The notes: generated by a model not told the origin, from the letters alone. Positions 52,400 to 60,761 are shown, counted from the stretch's first letter. The stretch is DNA of 64,000 bases from Shimazuella alba (GCF_009831235.1 NZ_WUUL01000002.1:62001-126000); one strand, 5' to 3'. Made by a program: numbers and translations.

Positions 52400-52533
52400 C
52401 TAATATCTTCTGTCTACAACTCTCACTCTTTTTCCAATGATATCTGGATTCTATTACTCTTAAATTTTTTATTATCTATTAATATTAACTATTCGTAAGA
52501 AGGATACAAGACAAGAGATCCTCCTCTTTTCGC
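52400..52533. repeat. Dispersed segmental repeat, copy 2
   Basis: Resembles 45715-45860, including TCTGTCTACA and ATGATATCTGGATTCTATT, and ends near a worn GACAAGAGA-type palindrome (about 52507-52533). Together with the fragment at 52193 it marks the ruins of a second regulator/peptide locus. The rest of 52262-52759 holds no gene. Confidence 0.5.
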
Positions 52534-52759
52534 ATATAGCTCAAATAAATTACTTTTCTCTAAACCGAAATGCCTTATGCGAAAATGACTCAATCAAATA
52601 TGTATCGTATTCTCGAATGGATCTTACCAGAAATCCAGCCTATCATGATATTACCTATTTCCATTTTTAAACAAAACTTTTAATTTCGAATCATAAATTG
52701 AGTGTGTTATATTTAGGATAGATTTGTCACCTAGATATCGGTTGAGCAGAGGAAAGTAT

Positions 52760-53311
52760 ATGAATGACGTAGCTTGCATGCCCTACCTCGACGACAACGG
52801 TATGTACTCGACGATGATGATCCCCCGGGGTGAAATTAACGAAGATGTCATCCGTGTCTATAAGTCGGGGCAGTGCCTGGCTTTTGCTCAGGCTATGGCC
52901 GAACTGACAGACATGCCTGTGGTCTGGGCCTTCTCCAGCACCCAAGGGAATCACTCCCCTGAATGGGCTGCAGAGTGGGATGGTCGGACGGTTGCTGAAT
53001 GGCGAGCGCACCACCAGTCTAAAACCGGAACACCTGGAAACTGGGCACTCGGTTTCATCCACGCCATGGTGGAAGCGCCCAACGGCTATCTGGTCGACAT
53101 CAGCAGCTGTGGAACTCCTCAAAAGTGGCACGATTACTGGAACGACTATGGACTAGGTCCGATCGCTTTCCTGAAGGCATCCGCCGAGGACATGGAAAAC
53201 TTACAGTACGAAAGCACGAAGGCAGTTGCCCCGCAGGTTATAGAGTTGGCCCATGGGTACGCCGAGATCAGGGAACGGAACGCTAAGCGAGCTGCCCAAG
53301 ATGCTCGATAG
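52760..53311 (+). CDS. Hypothetical protein with Cys-His-Asp arrangement (183 aa)
   Basis: The ATG at 52760 follows CAGAGGAAAGTAT. The middle carries SGQCLAFAQAMAELTDMPVV, a Cys at a helix start, then GFIHAMVEAPNGYLVDISS, with a His and an Asp in strand-like sequence. This order is that of papain- or transglutaminase-like cysteine enzymes. It ends in a basic helical tail. No family recognised with certainty. GC-rich, alone, and closed by a strong terminator, like other transferred single genes here. Confidence 0.6.
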   Translation: MNDVACMPYLDDNGMYSTMMIPRGEINEDVIRVYKSGQCLAFAQAMAELTDMPVVWAFSSTQGNHSPEWAAEWDGRTVAEWRAHHQSKTGTPGNWALGFIHAMVEAPNGYLVDISSCGTPQKWHDYWNDYGLGPIAFLKASAEDMENLQYESTKAVAPQVIELAHGYAEIRERNAKRAAQDAR

Positions 53312-53344
53312 TTAACTTACACTCAGCTCCTGACTAGGCGACAA

Positions 53345-53394
53345 CGACCGACCTTTATTCCTTCGAAAGGATTGAAGGTCGGTCGCCGCTTTAT
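53345..53394 (+). terminator. Terminator of the 183-aa gene
   Basis: CGACCGACCTT (53345-53355) pairs with AAGGTCGGTCG (53375-53385), followed by CCGCTTTATT. Confidence 0.8.
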
Positions 53395-53733
53395 TAACCT
53401 TTTTCTACAACTCCACATGGATTGTTTCATAATTATATAAAACCCCCTCTTTGCTTTATCAGAAAAAGAGGATTTCTCTGTAAAACGATAATTTCTTGAA
53501 TATATTCTCCCTACGATATTCAGGAGAAACAAGGCTTTTTCCTCTATTCCCTATTCATTCTAAATATTAGCCCCACATAAGACCACCCATCTAAACACAC
53601 AAGATATTTTTTATGAGTTTCACTAGTTAATCCTTATACATATATCACTTTTTTCGACTAGAAAGTATTTTCTTGTCTCCCTTCATTCTGTGGTATGCTA
53701 CTGGTGGAAAGTTTTTAAGAAAGGACGCCTGCT
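53395..53733. other. Spacer with the pyrD promoter
   Basis: About 340 bases without a gene. A candidate promoter TTTTCTTGTCTCCC...GTGGTATGCTACT lies at about 53668-53701, just upstream of pyrD. No pyr attenuator (PyrR anti-antiterminator) was recognised. Confidence 0.4.
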
Positions 53734-54831
53734 ATGTTGTACAAATCGCTTCGTAAATTTCTCTTTCGTATGAATGCAGAACAAGCTCATACACTAACCA
53801 TTAATGGTTTGCAAATCATGCAAAACACACCGAGTGTCAGCAAATTTTTGCAAAAAAAATATACCGTGATAGATAATCGGCTAAAAAGTACAGTCTGTGG
53901 TCTTACCTTTCCTAATCCTGTGGGACTTGCAGCTGGATTTGATAAACACGCCAATGTCTACCCAGGACTTGCTGCTTTTGGATTTGGCTTTGTGGAAGTA
54001 GGTACCTTGACTCCACGTCCCCAAGTAGGTAATCCAAAACCTCGTCTTTTTCGCTTGGTGGAAGACGAAGCAGTCATTAACCGCATGGGTTTTAACAATC
54101 ACGGATTGGAAGAGGCTAAAAACTCTTTCCAAACACTAAAAAGACCAAACATTCCTATTGGGATTAACTTAGGAAAAAACAAAGATACTCCCAACGAACA
54201 AGCAAGTAGTGATTACCGTCAAGGATTGATGAGTCTCTATGATTATGCGGATTACTTCGTCCTAAATGTAAGTTCTCCAAATACAGAAGGATTACGGGAT
54301 CTACAGCATGTGGATGCCCTGCAAAAATTACTCACCTCTGTTTTGTCTACTCGTGATGAGTTATTAAAAGAGACAAGCTCCTATCGTCCCGTTCTCTTGA
54401 AAATAGCACCAGATCTGACACTTGAGCAAATGAATGATATCGTCCATACCGCAATCAAATCAGGAATTGATGGCATTATTGCTACAAACACCACTATTTC
54501 CCGGGAAAACTTACATCCTTCTCCTTATATGCAAGAAACTGGCGGTCTAAGTGGACGACCACTTTCCCAAAAATCAACGGACTTTATTCGCCATATTTAT
54601 CAAATCACAGCAGGAAACATACCCATTATTGGAGTTGGTGGTATATTTACTGGAACGGATGCATATGAAAAGATATGTGCTGGCGCGAATCTAATTCAAG
54701 TGTATACAGGGATGATCTATGAAGGTCCAACGATTGCTCATCAAATAAATACGGAATTAGTCTCCATCTTAGAAAAAAAGGGAGTCCATTCTCTAAATGA
54801 AATAGTCGGCTCGAAAGCAGTTGACAACTAA
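53734..54831 (+). CDS. pyrD: Dihydroorotate dehydrogenase, class 2 (quinone)
   Basis: Oxidises dihydroorotate to orotate with electrons passed through FMN to membrane quinone. At 365 residues, with the N-terminal helical part FLFRMNAEQAHTLTINGLQI that binds the membrane, it is the class 2 enzyme and not the PyrD/PyrK class 1B form typical of Bacillus. Seen: PNPVGLAAGFDKH, FVEVGTLTPRPQVGNPKPR, the catalytic Ser in LNVSSPNTEGLR (about residue 175), and GVGGIFTG with the FMN-phosphate site. ATG behind AAAGGACGCCTGCT. It stands apart from any pyr operon. Confidence 0.96.
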   Translation: MLYKSLRKFLFRMNAEQAHTLTINGLQIMQNTPSVSKFLQKKYTVIDNRLKSTVCGLTFPNPVGLAAGFDKHANVYPGLAAFGFGFVEVGTLTPRPQVGNPKPRLFRLVEDEAVINRMGFNNHGLEEAKNSFQTLKRPNIPIGINLGKNKDTPNEQASSDYRQGLMSLYDYADYFVLNVSSPNTEGLRDLQHVDALQKLLTSVLSTRDELLKETSSYRPVLLKIAPDLTLEQMNDIVHTAIKSGIDGIIATNTTISRENLHPSPYMQETGGLSGRPLSQKSTDFIRHIYQITAGNIPIIGVGGIFTGTDAYEKICAGANLIQVYTGMIYEGPTIAHQINTELVSILEKKGVHSLNEIVGSKAVDN

Positions 54832-54875
54832 CTTGTAAATTCGATATTGTATGGAACATAGCTATATCTCGGTAA

Positions 54876-55103
54876 GCGTTGATGGAGTGATGTACGTCTG
54901 ATTCGAAGTGTTTAGAGAGTAGGATTCTTGGCTGGAAAATCCTATCACTTCCCAGACGGAGCCCGCCTCCAGAGCTACTCGTGAAAAGCGAGTCGGTGTG
55001 AACCGATACAATCTTGTTGAGTGGATTTTATATGTTCTTATATAAAATCAATGAAGGTGGTACCACGAGCCCATTCGTCCTTCTATGGATGAGTGGGTTT
55101 TTT
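54876..55103 (+). promoter_or_regulatory. T-box leader (tRNA-sensing) upstream of proBA
   Basis: Stem I is recognisable: ACGTCTG (54894-54900) with CAGACG (54953-54958), GAAGTG with CACTTC, and the distal AGAGAG-TAGGATT...ATCCTA. The T-box sequence GAAGGTGGTACCACGAG is at 55053-55069, able to pair with tRNA NCCA. The terminator CCCATTCGTCC/GGATGAGTGGG with a T run follows (55070-55103). Uncharged tRNA-Pro is the expected effector because proBA follows; CCC at 54951-54953 is a proline triplet at about the right place, but the specifier is not proven. Confidence 0.9.
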
Positions 55104-55191
55104 ATTTGATAGATGTTTTACTTCCCAACCTAGTTGCATGTGCAGGGTAAGAGAAAATCTATCCCATATTTGCTAGAAAGGAGGAATCCTT

Positions 55192-56277
55192 CTGAAAAGG
55201 ATTGTGGTAAAGGTAGGCTCCAGTAGTTTAGTAGACGAATCTGGCGCACTAAGTCCAACGAAAGTAGATTCGCTAGTACAACAACTCGCAGCTCTCCAAC
55301 AAGCGAAATACCAACTGATTCTTGTTACATCTGGTGCAGTTGCTGCTGGAGTTGGAGCTTTGGGTTGGAATCGTACAACTTTGACCATGCCTGAAAAACA
55401 AGCAGCGGCGGCAGTAGGTCAATCTATCTTAATCCAACACTACCAAGCTAGTTTTGCAAATCAAGGCATCCCTGTAGCCCAATTGTTACTCACTCGATCT
55501 GATATTGAAGATCGAAAACGGTTTATTCATATTCGCAACACCATAGAACCCCTTTTGCATCATGGAATTATCCCTATTGTCAATGAAAATGACACAGTAG
55601 CTGTCGATGAGATTCGCTTTGGAGATAATGATACGCTTGGTGCACTAGTTTCCTTAGTTGCAGCAGCCAATCTCTATGTGATGCTATCCGACATCGACGG
55701 CCTGTACACTGCAAATCCCAGAACAAACAGAGAAGCAAAACTACTCCAAGAAATTAAACTTATTACACCAGAGCTTTGGGAAATAGCAGGTGGAAATGGT
55801 ACTTCTGTTGGTACAGGTGGAATGAAAACCAAGTTACAAGCAGCTCAGATCGCAACCCAATCTGGTGTTGATGTGCGAATTGCAAATAGCAGTCATCCAG
55901 ATATCTTGCAACACATCATCACTGGTAAATCAATTGGAACACACTTCATTGCTGATACTCCGTTGAAAAAGAAAAAACCATGGATTGCCTATGGGACAAG
56001 AGCGGAAGGAAGTGTAATCGTGGATACTGGTGCATATGTAGCATTGACACAAGGAAACTCAAGCTTATTATTGGCAGGAATTATTTCTACAACAGGTGAA
56101 TTTTTGGAAGGCTCCGTCGTGAAGATCCAGCACAAGGAAACGACCATCGGCAAAGGCATTATCCATCTTTCCAAACGTGATATTGACAAACTTTTATACA
56201 AAAGGCACGAAGGAGAACCTCTCCCCTTATTACCAGAAGTGATTCACCGTGATCAACTCGTTTTATTACCTAACTAA
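55192..56277 (+). CDS. proB: Glutamate 5-kinase
   Basis: First step of proline synthesis. A start at the CTG at 55192, seven bases after AGGAGG, gives 361 residues beginning with the family's KRIVVKVGSSSLV; the next usual start, GTG 55204, lies 19 bases from the ribosome site and would cut the first strand. Motifs: LVTSGAVAAGVGAL (about 48), NENDTVAVDEIRFGDND (about 145), SDIDGLYTANP, GTGGMKTKLQAA. The last 80 residues form the PUA domain. Controlled by the T-box leader. Confidence 0.93.
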   Translation: MKRIVVKVGSSSLVDESGALSPTKVDSLVQQLAALQQAKYQLILVTSGAVAAGVGALGWNRTTLTMPEKQAAAAVGQSILIQHYQASFANQGIPVAQLLLTRSDIEDRKRFIHIRNTIEPLLHHGIIPIVNENDTVAVDEIRFGDNDTLGALVSLVAAANLYVMLSDIDGLYTANPRTNREAKLLQEIKLITPELWEIAGGNGTSVGTGGMKTKLQAAQIATQSGVDVRIANSSHPDILQHIITGKSIGTHFIADTPLKKKKPWIAYGTRAEGSVIVDTGAYVALTQGNSSLLLAGIISTTGEFLEGSVVKIQHKETTIGKGIIHLSKRDIDKLLYKRHEGEPLPLLPEVIHRDQLVLLPN

Positions 56278-56291
56278 AGGAGTGTATCCAC

Positions 56292-57539
56292 TTGCTCGAA
56301 CAGCTAACTAGACAAGCAAAAATAGCATCCCGACAACTCGTCCATCTATCTAGTGATGACAAAAACAAAGCCATTCGCCATATTGGCAGTGTATTATGGC
56401 AACAGAGAAAAGAAATATTGAGTGCAAATGAAAAGGATTTGGAAGCGAGTAGGAAACAAGGTTTAACAGAGTCAAAATTAGACCGATTACGTTTAGATGA
56501 AGCACGTATTCAGGGCATGATAACGGGTTTAGAACAGATAGCAGAACTACAAGACCCAGTAGGGGAAACCATCCAAACTGTCACCCGTCCCAATGGATTA
56601 CAAATAGAACAAGTACGTGTTCCTTTTGGTGTCATTGGTATCATTTATGAGTCACGTCCCAATGTAACAGTTGATGCTGCTGGTCTAACCTTAAAGACTG
56701 GCAACGCCGTCATCTTACGGGGTGGGAAAGAAGCAATAAATACCAATATCGCACTGGTAAAAGCTCTTCGTGATGGACTAAGTCAAGCAAACGTACCAGA
56801 GGATGCGATCCAAATTATCCAACAAACCGAGAGGCAGACGATCGAACATCTCATACGAAGTAAAAATGATGTAGACTTGATCATTCCTCGTGGTGGTGCT
56901 GGATTGATCCAATATGTTTTGGAACATTCCCTTGTTCCTGTGATTGAAACAGGTGTAGGCAACTGCCATGTATATGTGGACGAAGATGCCGACCTCCAGA
57001 TGGCACTGGATATCGCAATAAATGCAAAAGTACAACGTCCATCCGTATGTAATGCTATCGAATCCCTACTCGTACATGAAAAAATAGCGTCGAACTTTTT
57101 AGCTGCCCTTATCCCTGTTTTAAAAGAAAATGGTGTGACGATCCGTGGTTGTGAACAAACAAAAGCTCTTTTTCCAGACGATGAAATTGAAACAGCAAGT
57201 CACGAAGATTTTGATACCGAATTTCTCGATCTTATCCTCGCAATAAAAGTAGTGAAAGATACTGCAGCAGCCATCGAACATATTGACCGCTATGGAACCA
57301 AACACTCAGAAGCAATCATTACCACCAACGAATCTACTGCAAAACAATTTCTCACAGAAGTAGATGCTGCAGCTGTTTATCACAATGCTTCTACTCGATT
57401 TACGGATGGATTTGAATTTGGCTTCGGTGCAGAGATCGGCATCTCCACCCAAAAGCTGCATGCAAGAGGACCAATGGGATTAATAGAAATGACCAGCTAC
57501 AAATATTTGATTCATGGAGATGGACAGATAAGAGAATAA
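56292..57539 (+). CDS. proA: Glutamate-5-semialdehyde dehydrogenase (gamma-glutamyl phosphate reductase)
   Basis: Reduces glutamyl phosphate to the semialdehyde with NADPH. 415 residues, TTG start behind AAAGGAGTGTATCCAC, 14 bases after proB. Seen: VPFGVIGIIYESRPNVTVDAAGL (about 110), LKTGNAVILRGGKEA, IPRGGAGLI, the catalytic Cys in VQRPSVCNAIESLLVH (about 255), and the C-terminal FGFGAEIGISTQKLHARGPMGL. It ends at the terminator at 57540-57567. Confidence 0.97.
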   Translation: MLEQLTRQAKIASRQLVHLSSDDKNKAIRHIGSVLWQQRKEILSANEKDLEASRKQGLTESKLDRLRLDEARIQGMITGLEQIAELQDPVGETIQTVTRPNGLQIEQVRVPFGVIGIIYESRPNVTVDAAGLTLKTGNAVILRGGKEAINTNIALVKALRDGLSQANVPEDAIQIIQQTERQTIEHLIRSKNDVDLIIPRGGAGLIQYVLEHSLVPVIETGVGNCHVYVDEDADLQMALDIAINAKVQRPSVCNAIESLLVHEKIASNFLAALIPVLKENGVTIRGCEQTKALFPDDEIETASHEDFDTEFLDLILAIKVVKDTAAAIEHIDRYGTKHSEAIITTNESTAKQFLTEVDAAAVYHNASTRFTDGFEFGFGAEIGISTQKLHARGPMGLIEMTSYKYLIHGDGQIRE

Positions 57540-57567
57540 GACGTATCCAGCTGGATACGTCTTTTTT
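57540..57567 (+). terminator. Terminator of proBA
   Basis: GACGTATCCAG and CTGGATACGTC form an 11-bp stem with almost no loop, followed by T6, directly after the proA stop. Confidence 0.92.
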
Positions 57568-57646
57568 ATGTGATCGTGCATTTTATCCTTCGGCCCCACT
57601 TGGACAAGCGGGACCTTTGTTCTCAGGGACGTTGGATGAGGAAGGA

Positions 57647-57865
57647 TTACTTCTTCATCCTAGCGAACTTCTCCCGAAGCTCCTGCAGCTTCTTCTCCTT
57701 GTAGAAAGAACCTGCATAGAACGAGATGACACTCTGCTTCTTGCTCGGGTCCTTACTGTCCGTCGCCTTCCGCTGAAGGGCAAGCTCCTGCGAATTCAGA
57801 TTGTTGGGGTCAGCCGCGATCAGCGCAGCGACGACCTGCTCAGCCAGCTTCTGCTTGTCCGCCAT
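57647..57865 (-). CDS. Small hypothetical protein (72 aa)
   Basis: ATG behind CACGGAGGTTCTC. Helical, lysine-rich product: MADKQKLAEQVVAALIAADP, then SQELALQRKATDSKDP and YKEKKLQELREKFARMKK. No family recognised. GC-rich like other single genes of the accessory blocks, here sitting between proA and the yvoF-like gene. Confidence 0.6.
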   Translation of the reverse strand: MADKQKLAEQVVAALIAADPNNLNSQELALQRKATDSKDPSKKQSVISFYAGSFYKEKKLQELREKFARMKK

Positions 57866-58031
57866 GAGAACCTCCGTGTAGTTGGAAAGTAGCGGTTGCC
57901 ACTTATGATTATATTAACATAAAATACTTTTCTAAATAATATGTCTTCCTGATAAAAGCTGTATTTCCTCAATGGGAGCAGCGATATTACTTTTCTTCTT
58001 TGGAATGAACAATTCGAACAATAAATAAAAT

Positions 58032-58514
58032 CTACTCTCTGATCACCCTCATAGGGTTACCTGCTACAAAACTGTGAGCAGCTACATCTTTCGATACGAT
58101 GGAACCTGCACCCACTACTGCACCATCTCCGATAGAAACACCAGGTAGGATCGTCGTATTCGCCCCGATCATCACGTTATCTCCAATGCAAACTTCTCCA
58201 ATGCGATATTCATCTATTAAATACTCATGCGTTAAAATGGTAGTATTGTATCCGATTATTGTATTTTTCCCTATCTTTATTTTCTCTGGATAAAGCAAAT
58301 CAAACATGACAAAAAAAGCAATCGCTGTTTGCGACCCGACTGAAACCCCTAGCAGCCTTCGATAAAGGCTATTTTTCAACCGAAAAAAGGGAAGATAACG
58401 GGCAACCCAACATACAAGGGTATTCCGTAATACCTTCCAAAAAGAAATAGTGCGATACATTTGCCACAGAGAATTACTACCAGTGACAGGGAATCGTTTT
58501 GTTTTTCTAGTTAT
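58032..58514 (-). CDS. YvoF-like O-acetyltransferase (left-handed beta-helix)
   Basis: Hexapeptide repeats are clear in IGKNTIIGYNTTIL, IGDNVMIGANTTILPGVSIGDGAVVGAGSIVSKDV and FVAGNPMRVIRE at the end. The first ATG (58460) lacks a ribosome site. The frame is open upstream with RKTKRFPVTGSNSLWQMYRT, which resembles the N-terminus of B. subtilis YvoF as I remember it. The only start-like codon there is ATA at 58514-58512, seven bases after GAGGTG and overlapping the end of lgt. Either ATA is used or the ATG was lost. From ATG alone it would have 142 residues. Confidence 0.75.
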   Translation of the reverse strand: MTRKTKRFPVTGSNSLWQMYRTISFWKVLRNTLVCWVARYLPFFRLKNSLYRRLLGVSVGSQTAIAFFVMFDLLYPEKIKIGKNTIIGYNTTILTHEYLIDEYRIGEVCIGDNVMIGANTTILPGVSIGDGAVVGAGSIVSKDVAAHSFVAGNPMRVIRE

Positions 58515-59430
58515 TGGACTTCACCTCAGTAGCAACCGTCTGGGAATTTATATGTTTTGAGGTTGTATCTTCCGCTTTTTTCGTTCTTCGCCAAATGACA
58601 ACCCCAACAGCTACCAATACCGTAACCATACTTATCAATTGGGCGATTCGAATATCTCCACCAGTCAATTGACCTGCGGGGAACAAAAGCCCCATCGGAG
58701 TCCATAGCAACTGGAGAAAGGATGATAACCAGTCTGGTCCGTTAAATGCAAGACTATCCGTACGCAACCCTTCAATAAAGAAACGACCTAACGAATACCA
58801 GATCAAATAGCTAAATAATATCTCTCCGCGTTTTGGAATTACCACGTAACGAAGGAGTAATAACAGACCGAATCCTACTAGATTCCAGAGCGATTCATAT
58901 AGAAAAGTGGGATGATACGTAACTCCACCAATGGTCATTTGGCTAATGAGCCAGTCAGGCAGATGGAGACTATGTAAGAACGCTGTGTTTACTGGTCCTC
59001 CGTGTGCTTCTTGATTGATAAAGTTACCCCAACGGCCTATCGCTTGTGCCAATAAAATACTAGGTGCAACAATATCTGCTAACTGCAAAAATGAGAGCTT
59101 GTGCTTGCGAATATAGAAATAACCTACTAAAAATGCTGCTATCAACCCACCATGAATAGCTAGTCCGCCTTGCCAAACTGCCAAAATATCTTCTGGATGA
59201 GTAGCATAGTATTCCCACTCAAAAAGGACATAGTAAAGCCTTGCGCCAATAATTGCAGATGGCAAAACCCAAATCATCATATCCAAAAGCTTATCTGTGT
59301 CAATACCTTGTCGTTTTCCCTCCAAAACCGCAAGGTACAAACCAAGCAAAGCTGCTGTACCCATTATAATCCCATACCAATGGACTTGGAGTGGTCCAAA
59401 GGAAAATGCTACAGGATCTATCACCAACAT
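58507..59430 (-). CDS. lgt: Phosphatidylglycerol-prolipoprotein diacylglyceryl transferase
   Basis: Adds the diacylglycerol to the lipobox cysteine of prolipoproteins, in the cytoplasmic membrane. About 307 residues with seven hydrophobic segments. Family landmarks: WQGGLAIHGGLIAAFLVGYF (about 95) and AIGRWGNFINQEAHGGP (about 135), which holds the essential Arg and Glu; FFIEGLRTDSL near 225. ATG at 59430 with AAAGGATGG upstream. It follows hprK, as in most Bacillales. Confidence 0.96.
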   Translation of the reverse strand: MLVIDPVAFSFGPLQVHWYGIIMGTAALLGLYLAVLEGKRQGIDTDKLLDMMIWVLPSAIIGARLYYVLFEWEYYATHPEDILAVWQGGLAIHGGLIAAFLVGYFYIRKHKLSFLQLADIVAPSILLAQAIGRWGNFINQEAHGGPVNTAFLHSLHLPDWLISQMTIGGVTYHPTFLYESLWNLVGFGLLLLLRYVVIPKRGEILFSYLIWYSLGRFFIEGLRTDSLAFNGPDWLSSFLQLLWTPMGLLFPAGQLTGGDIRIAQLISMVTVLVAVGVVIWRRTKKAEDTTSKHINSQTVATEVKSNN

Positions 59431-59612
59431 ACGATCCATCCTTTCAACACATAACTCACTGTGATTATTGTACAGGAATTGGGCTGTAAATGAAAATCAG
59501 AGAAAGAAATACCAAGTATTCCGATATCATACATAAAAAAGATATTATTTATCAATATAGACAAATCCTATGCTGCAACAATAGGTTACAATGTAAAAGG
59601 AGGGTGATTATC

Positions 59613-59831
59613 ATGTTAAACATAGAAAATTATTCAAAAATAAATGATAATGAAAAAAAAGGTTATGACTGTTTGGAGTGTGGTCATAAAACTTCTGTCT
59701 TAGCAACTGATGGAATCGGAACCTGCCAAACACCTGGTTGCCTATACGAAAATCCAATTCAATTCGTCTACTATCCAAACTGGCAAGAACCAAAAATTAG
59801 TCGCGCAGGCAGAATCATTTTATTCATGTAA
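59613..59831 (+). CDS. Small zinc-ribbon-like protein (72 aa)
   Basis: The ATG at 59613 follows AAAGGAGGGTGATTATC. Cysteines in YDCLECGHKT and GTCQTPGCLYE form a CxxC...CxxxxC zinc-ribbon-like pair. No family recognised. It is on the plus strand between hprK and lgt, which both run the other way, so it interrupts their operon in this strain. Confidence 0.65.
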   Translation: MLNIENYSKINDNEKKGYDCLECGHKTSVLATDGIGTCQTPGCLYENPIQFVYYPNWQEPKISRAGRIILFM

Positions 59832-59834
59832 ACC

Positions 59835-60761
59835 CTATTCTTTCTCCTCAAGGGAATTTTCCAAACGAGTAACAAACTGTTCTGCTGCATGGTACCCCAA
59901 TATTTTGGAACGAAAATTCATTGCAGCTACTTCGATCAGTACAGCAACATTTCGTCCTGGTCTTACTGGTATAGTCAATTTTGGAAGCTCGGTATCCATG
60001 ATACGGATCGTTTCCTCTGTCAATCCCAAACGATCATAAGGATAATTTTCACGCCATGTCTCCAAACGAACAACCAATGAGATATTCTTCTTATTGCGCA
60101 CCGCACCAGCCCCAAATAAAATCATCACATCCATAATTCCTAAGCCGCGAATTTCTAATAAATGTTTGATAATGTTTGGAGCAGTTCCTGATAGTTCTCC
60201 TTCTGTTACTTGTGTTATTTGCACAGCATCATCAGCTACTAACATATGACCTCTTTTAATTAGTTCCAAAGCAGCTTCGCTCTTACCAATTCCACTCTCA
60301 CCTGTGATTAAAACACCAATCCCATAGACATCAACTAACACACCATGTAAAGTTGATACAGGTGCAAGACGATGCTCCAAATAATCCGTAACCTTCCCGG
60401 CAAACTTGGTTGTTGCAGTCAATGTCCGAAGCAATGGAACCCCTACTTCATTTGCGGCATTAACTAGATCATTTGGCGCGAAAAGTCCGCGTGTGATGCA
60501 AATCGCAGGTACTTCTGGATGACAAATCTTTCTCATTCTCTCTTCACGCACATCTGGTGATAAGCTATCGATAAAGGAGAGTTCTGTTTTCCCCAAAAGC
60601 TGTAATCTATCCACTGGATAGTAGGTAAAAAAACCGGCTAATTCCAAGCCTGGCCGATATAGATCACTAGTTTGGATCACTTTGTCTAGAGGTAAATCTT
60701 TGTTTATTTGTTCTAAATTAAATTCTGCTTGCAATTCATCGATCTTTACGCCTATACTCAT
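59835..60761 (-). CDS. hprK: HPr kinase/phosphorylase
   Basis: Phosphorylates HPr (and Crh) on Ser46 for carbon catabolite repression. 308 residues: N-terminal domain to about 130, then HGVLVDVYGIGVLITGESGIGKSEAALELIKRGH with the P-loop (about 152-160), the HprK signature LEIRGLGIMDVMILFGAGAVR (about 203-223) and a C-terminal PVRPGRNVAVLIEVAAMNFR. ATG behind GCGAGGATTGG. First gene of the conserved hprK-lgt block. Confidence 0.97.
   Translation of the reverse strand: MSIGVKIDELQAEFNLEQINKDLPLDKVIQTSDLYRPGLELAGFFTYYPVDRLQLLGKTELSFIDSLSPDVREERMRKICHPEVPAICITRGLFAPNDLVNAANEVGVPLLRTLTATTKFAGKVTDYLEHRLAPVSTLHGVLVDVYGIGVLITGESGIGKSEAALELIKRGHMLVADDAVQITQVTEGELSGTAPNIIKHLLEIRGLGIMDVMILFGAGAVRNKKNISLVVRLETWRENYPYDRLGLTEETIRIMDTELPKLTIPVRPGRNVAVLIEVAAMNFRSKILGYHAAEQFVTRLENSLEEKE

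Noticed and set aside
57617-57892. ORF of 91 codons (plus strand)
   Set aside because: Antisense to the 72-aa gene, which has a good ribosome site and start.
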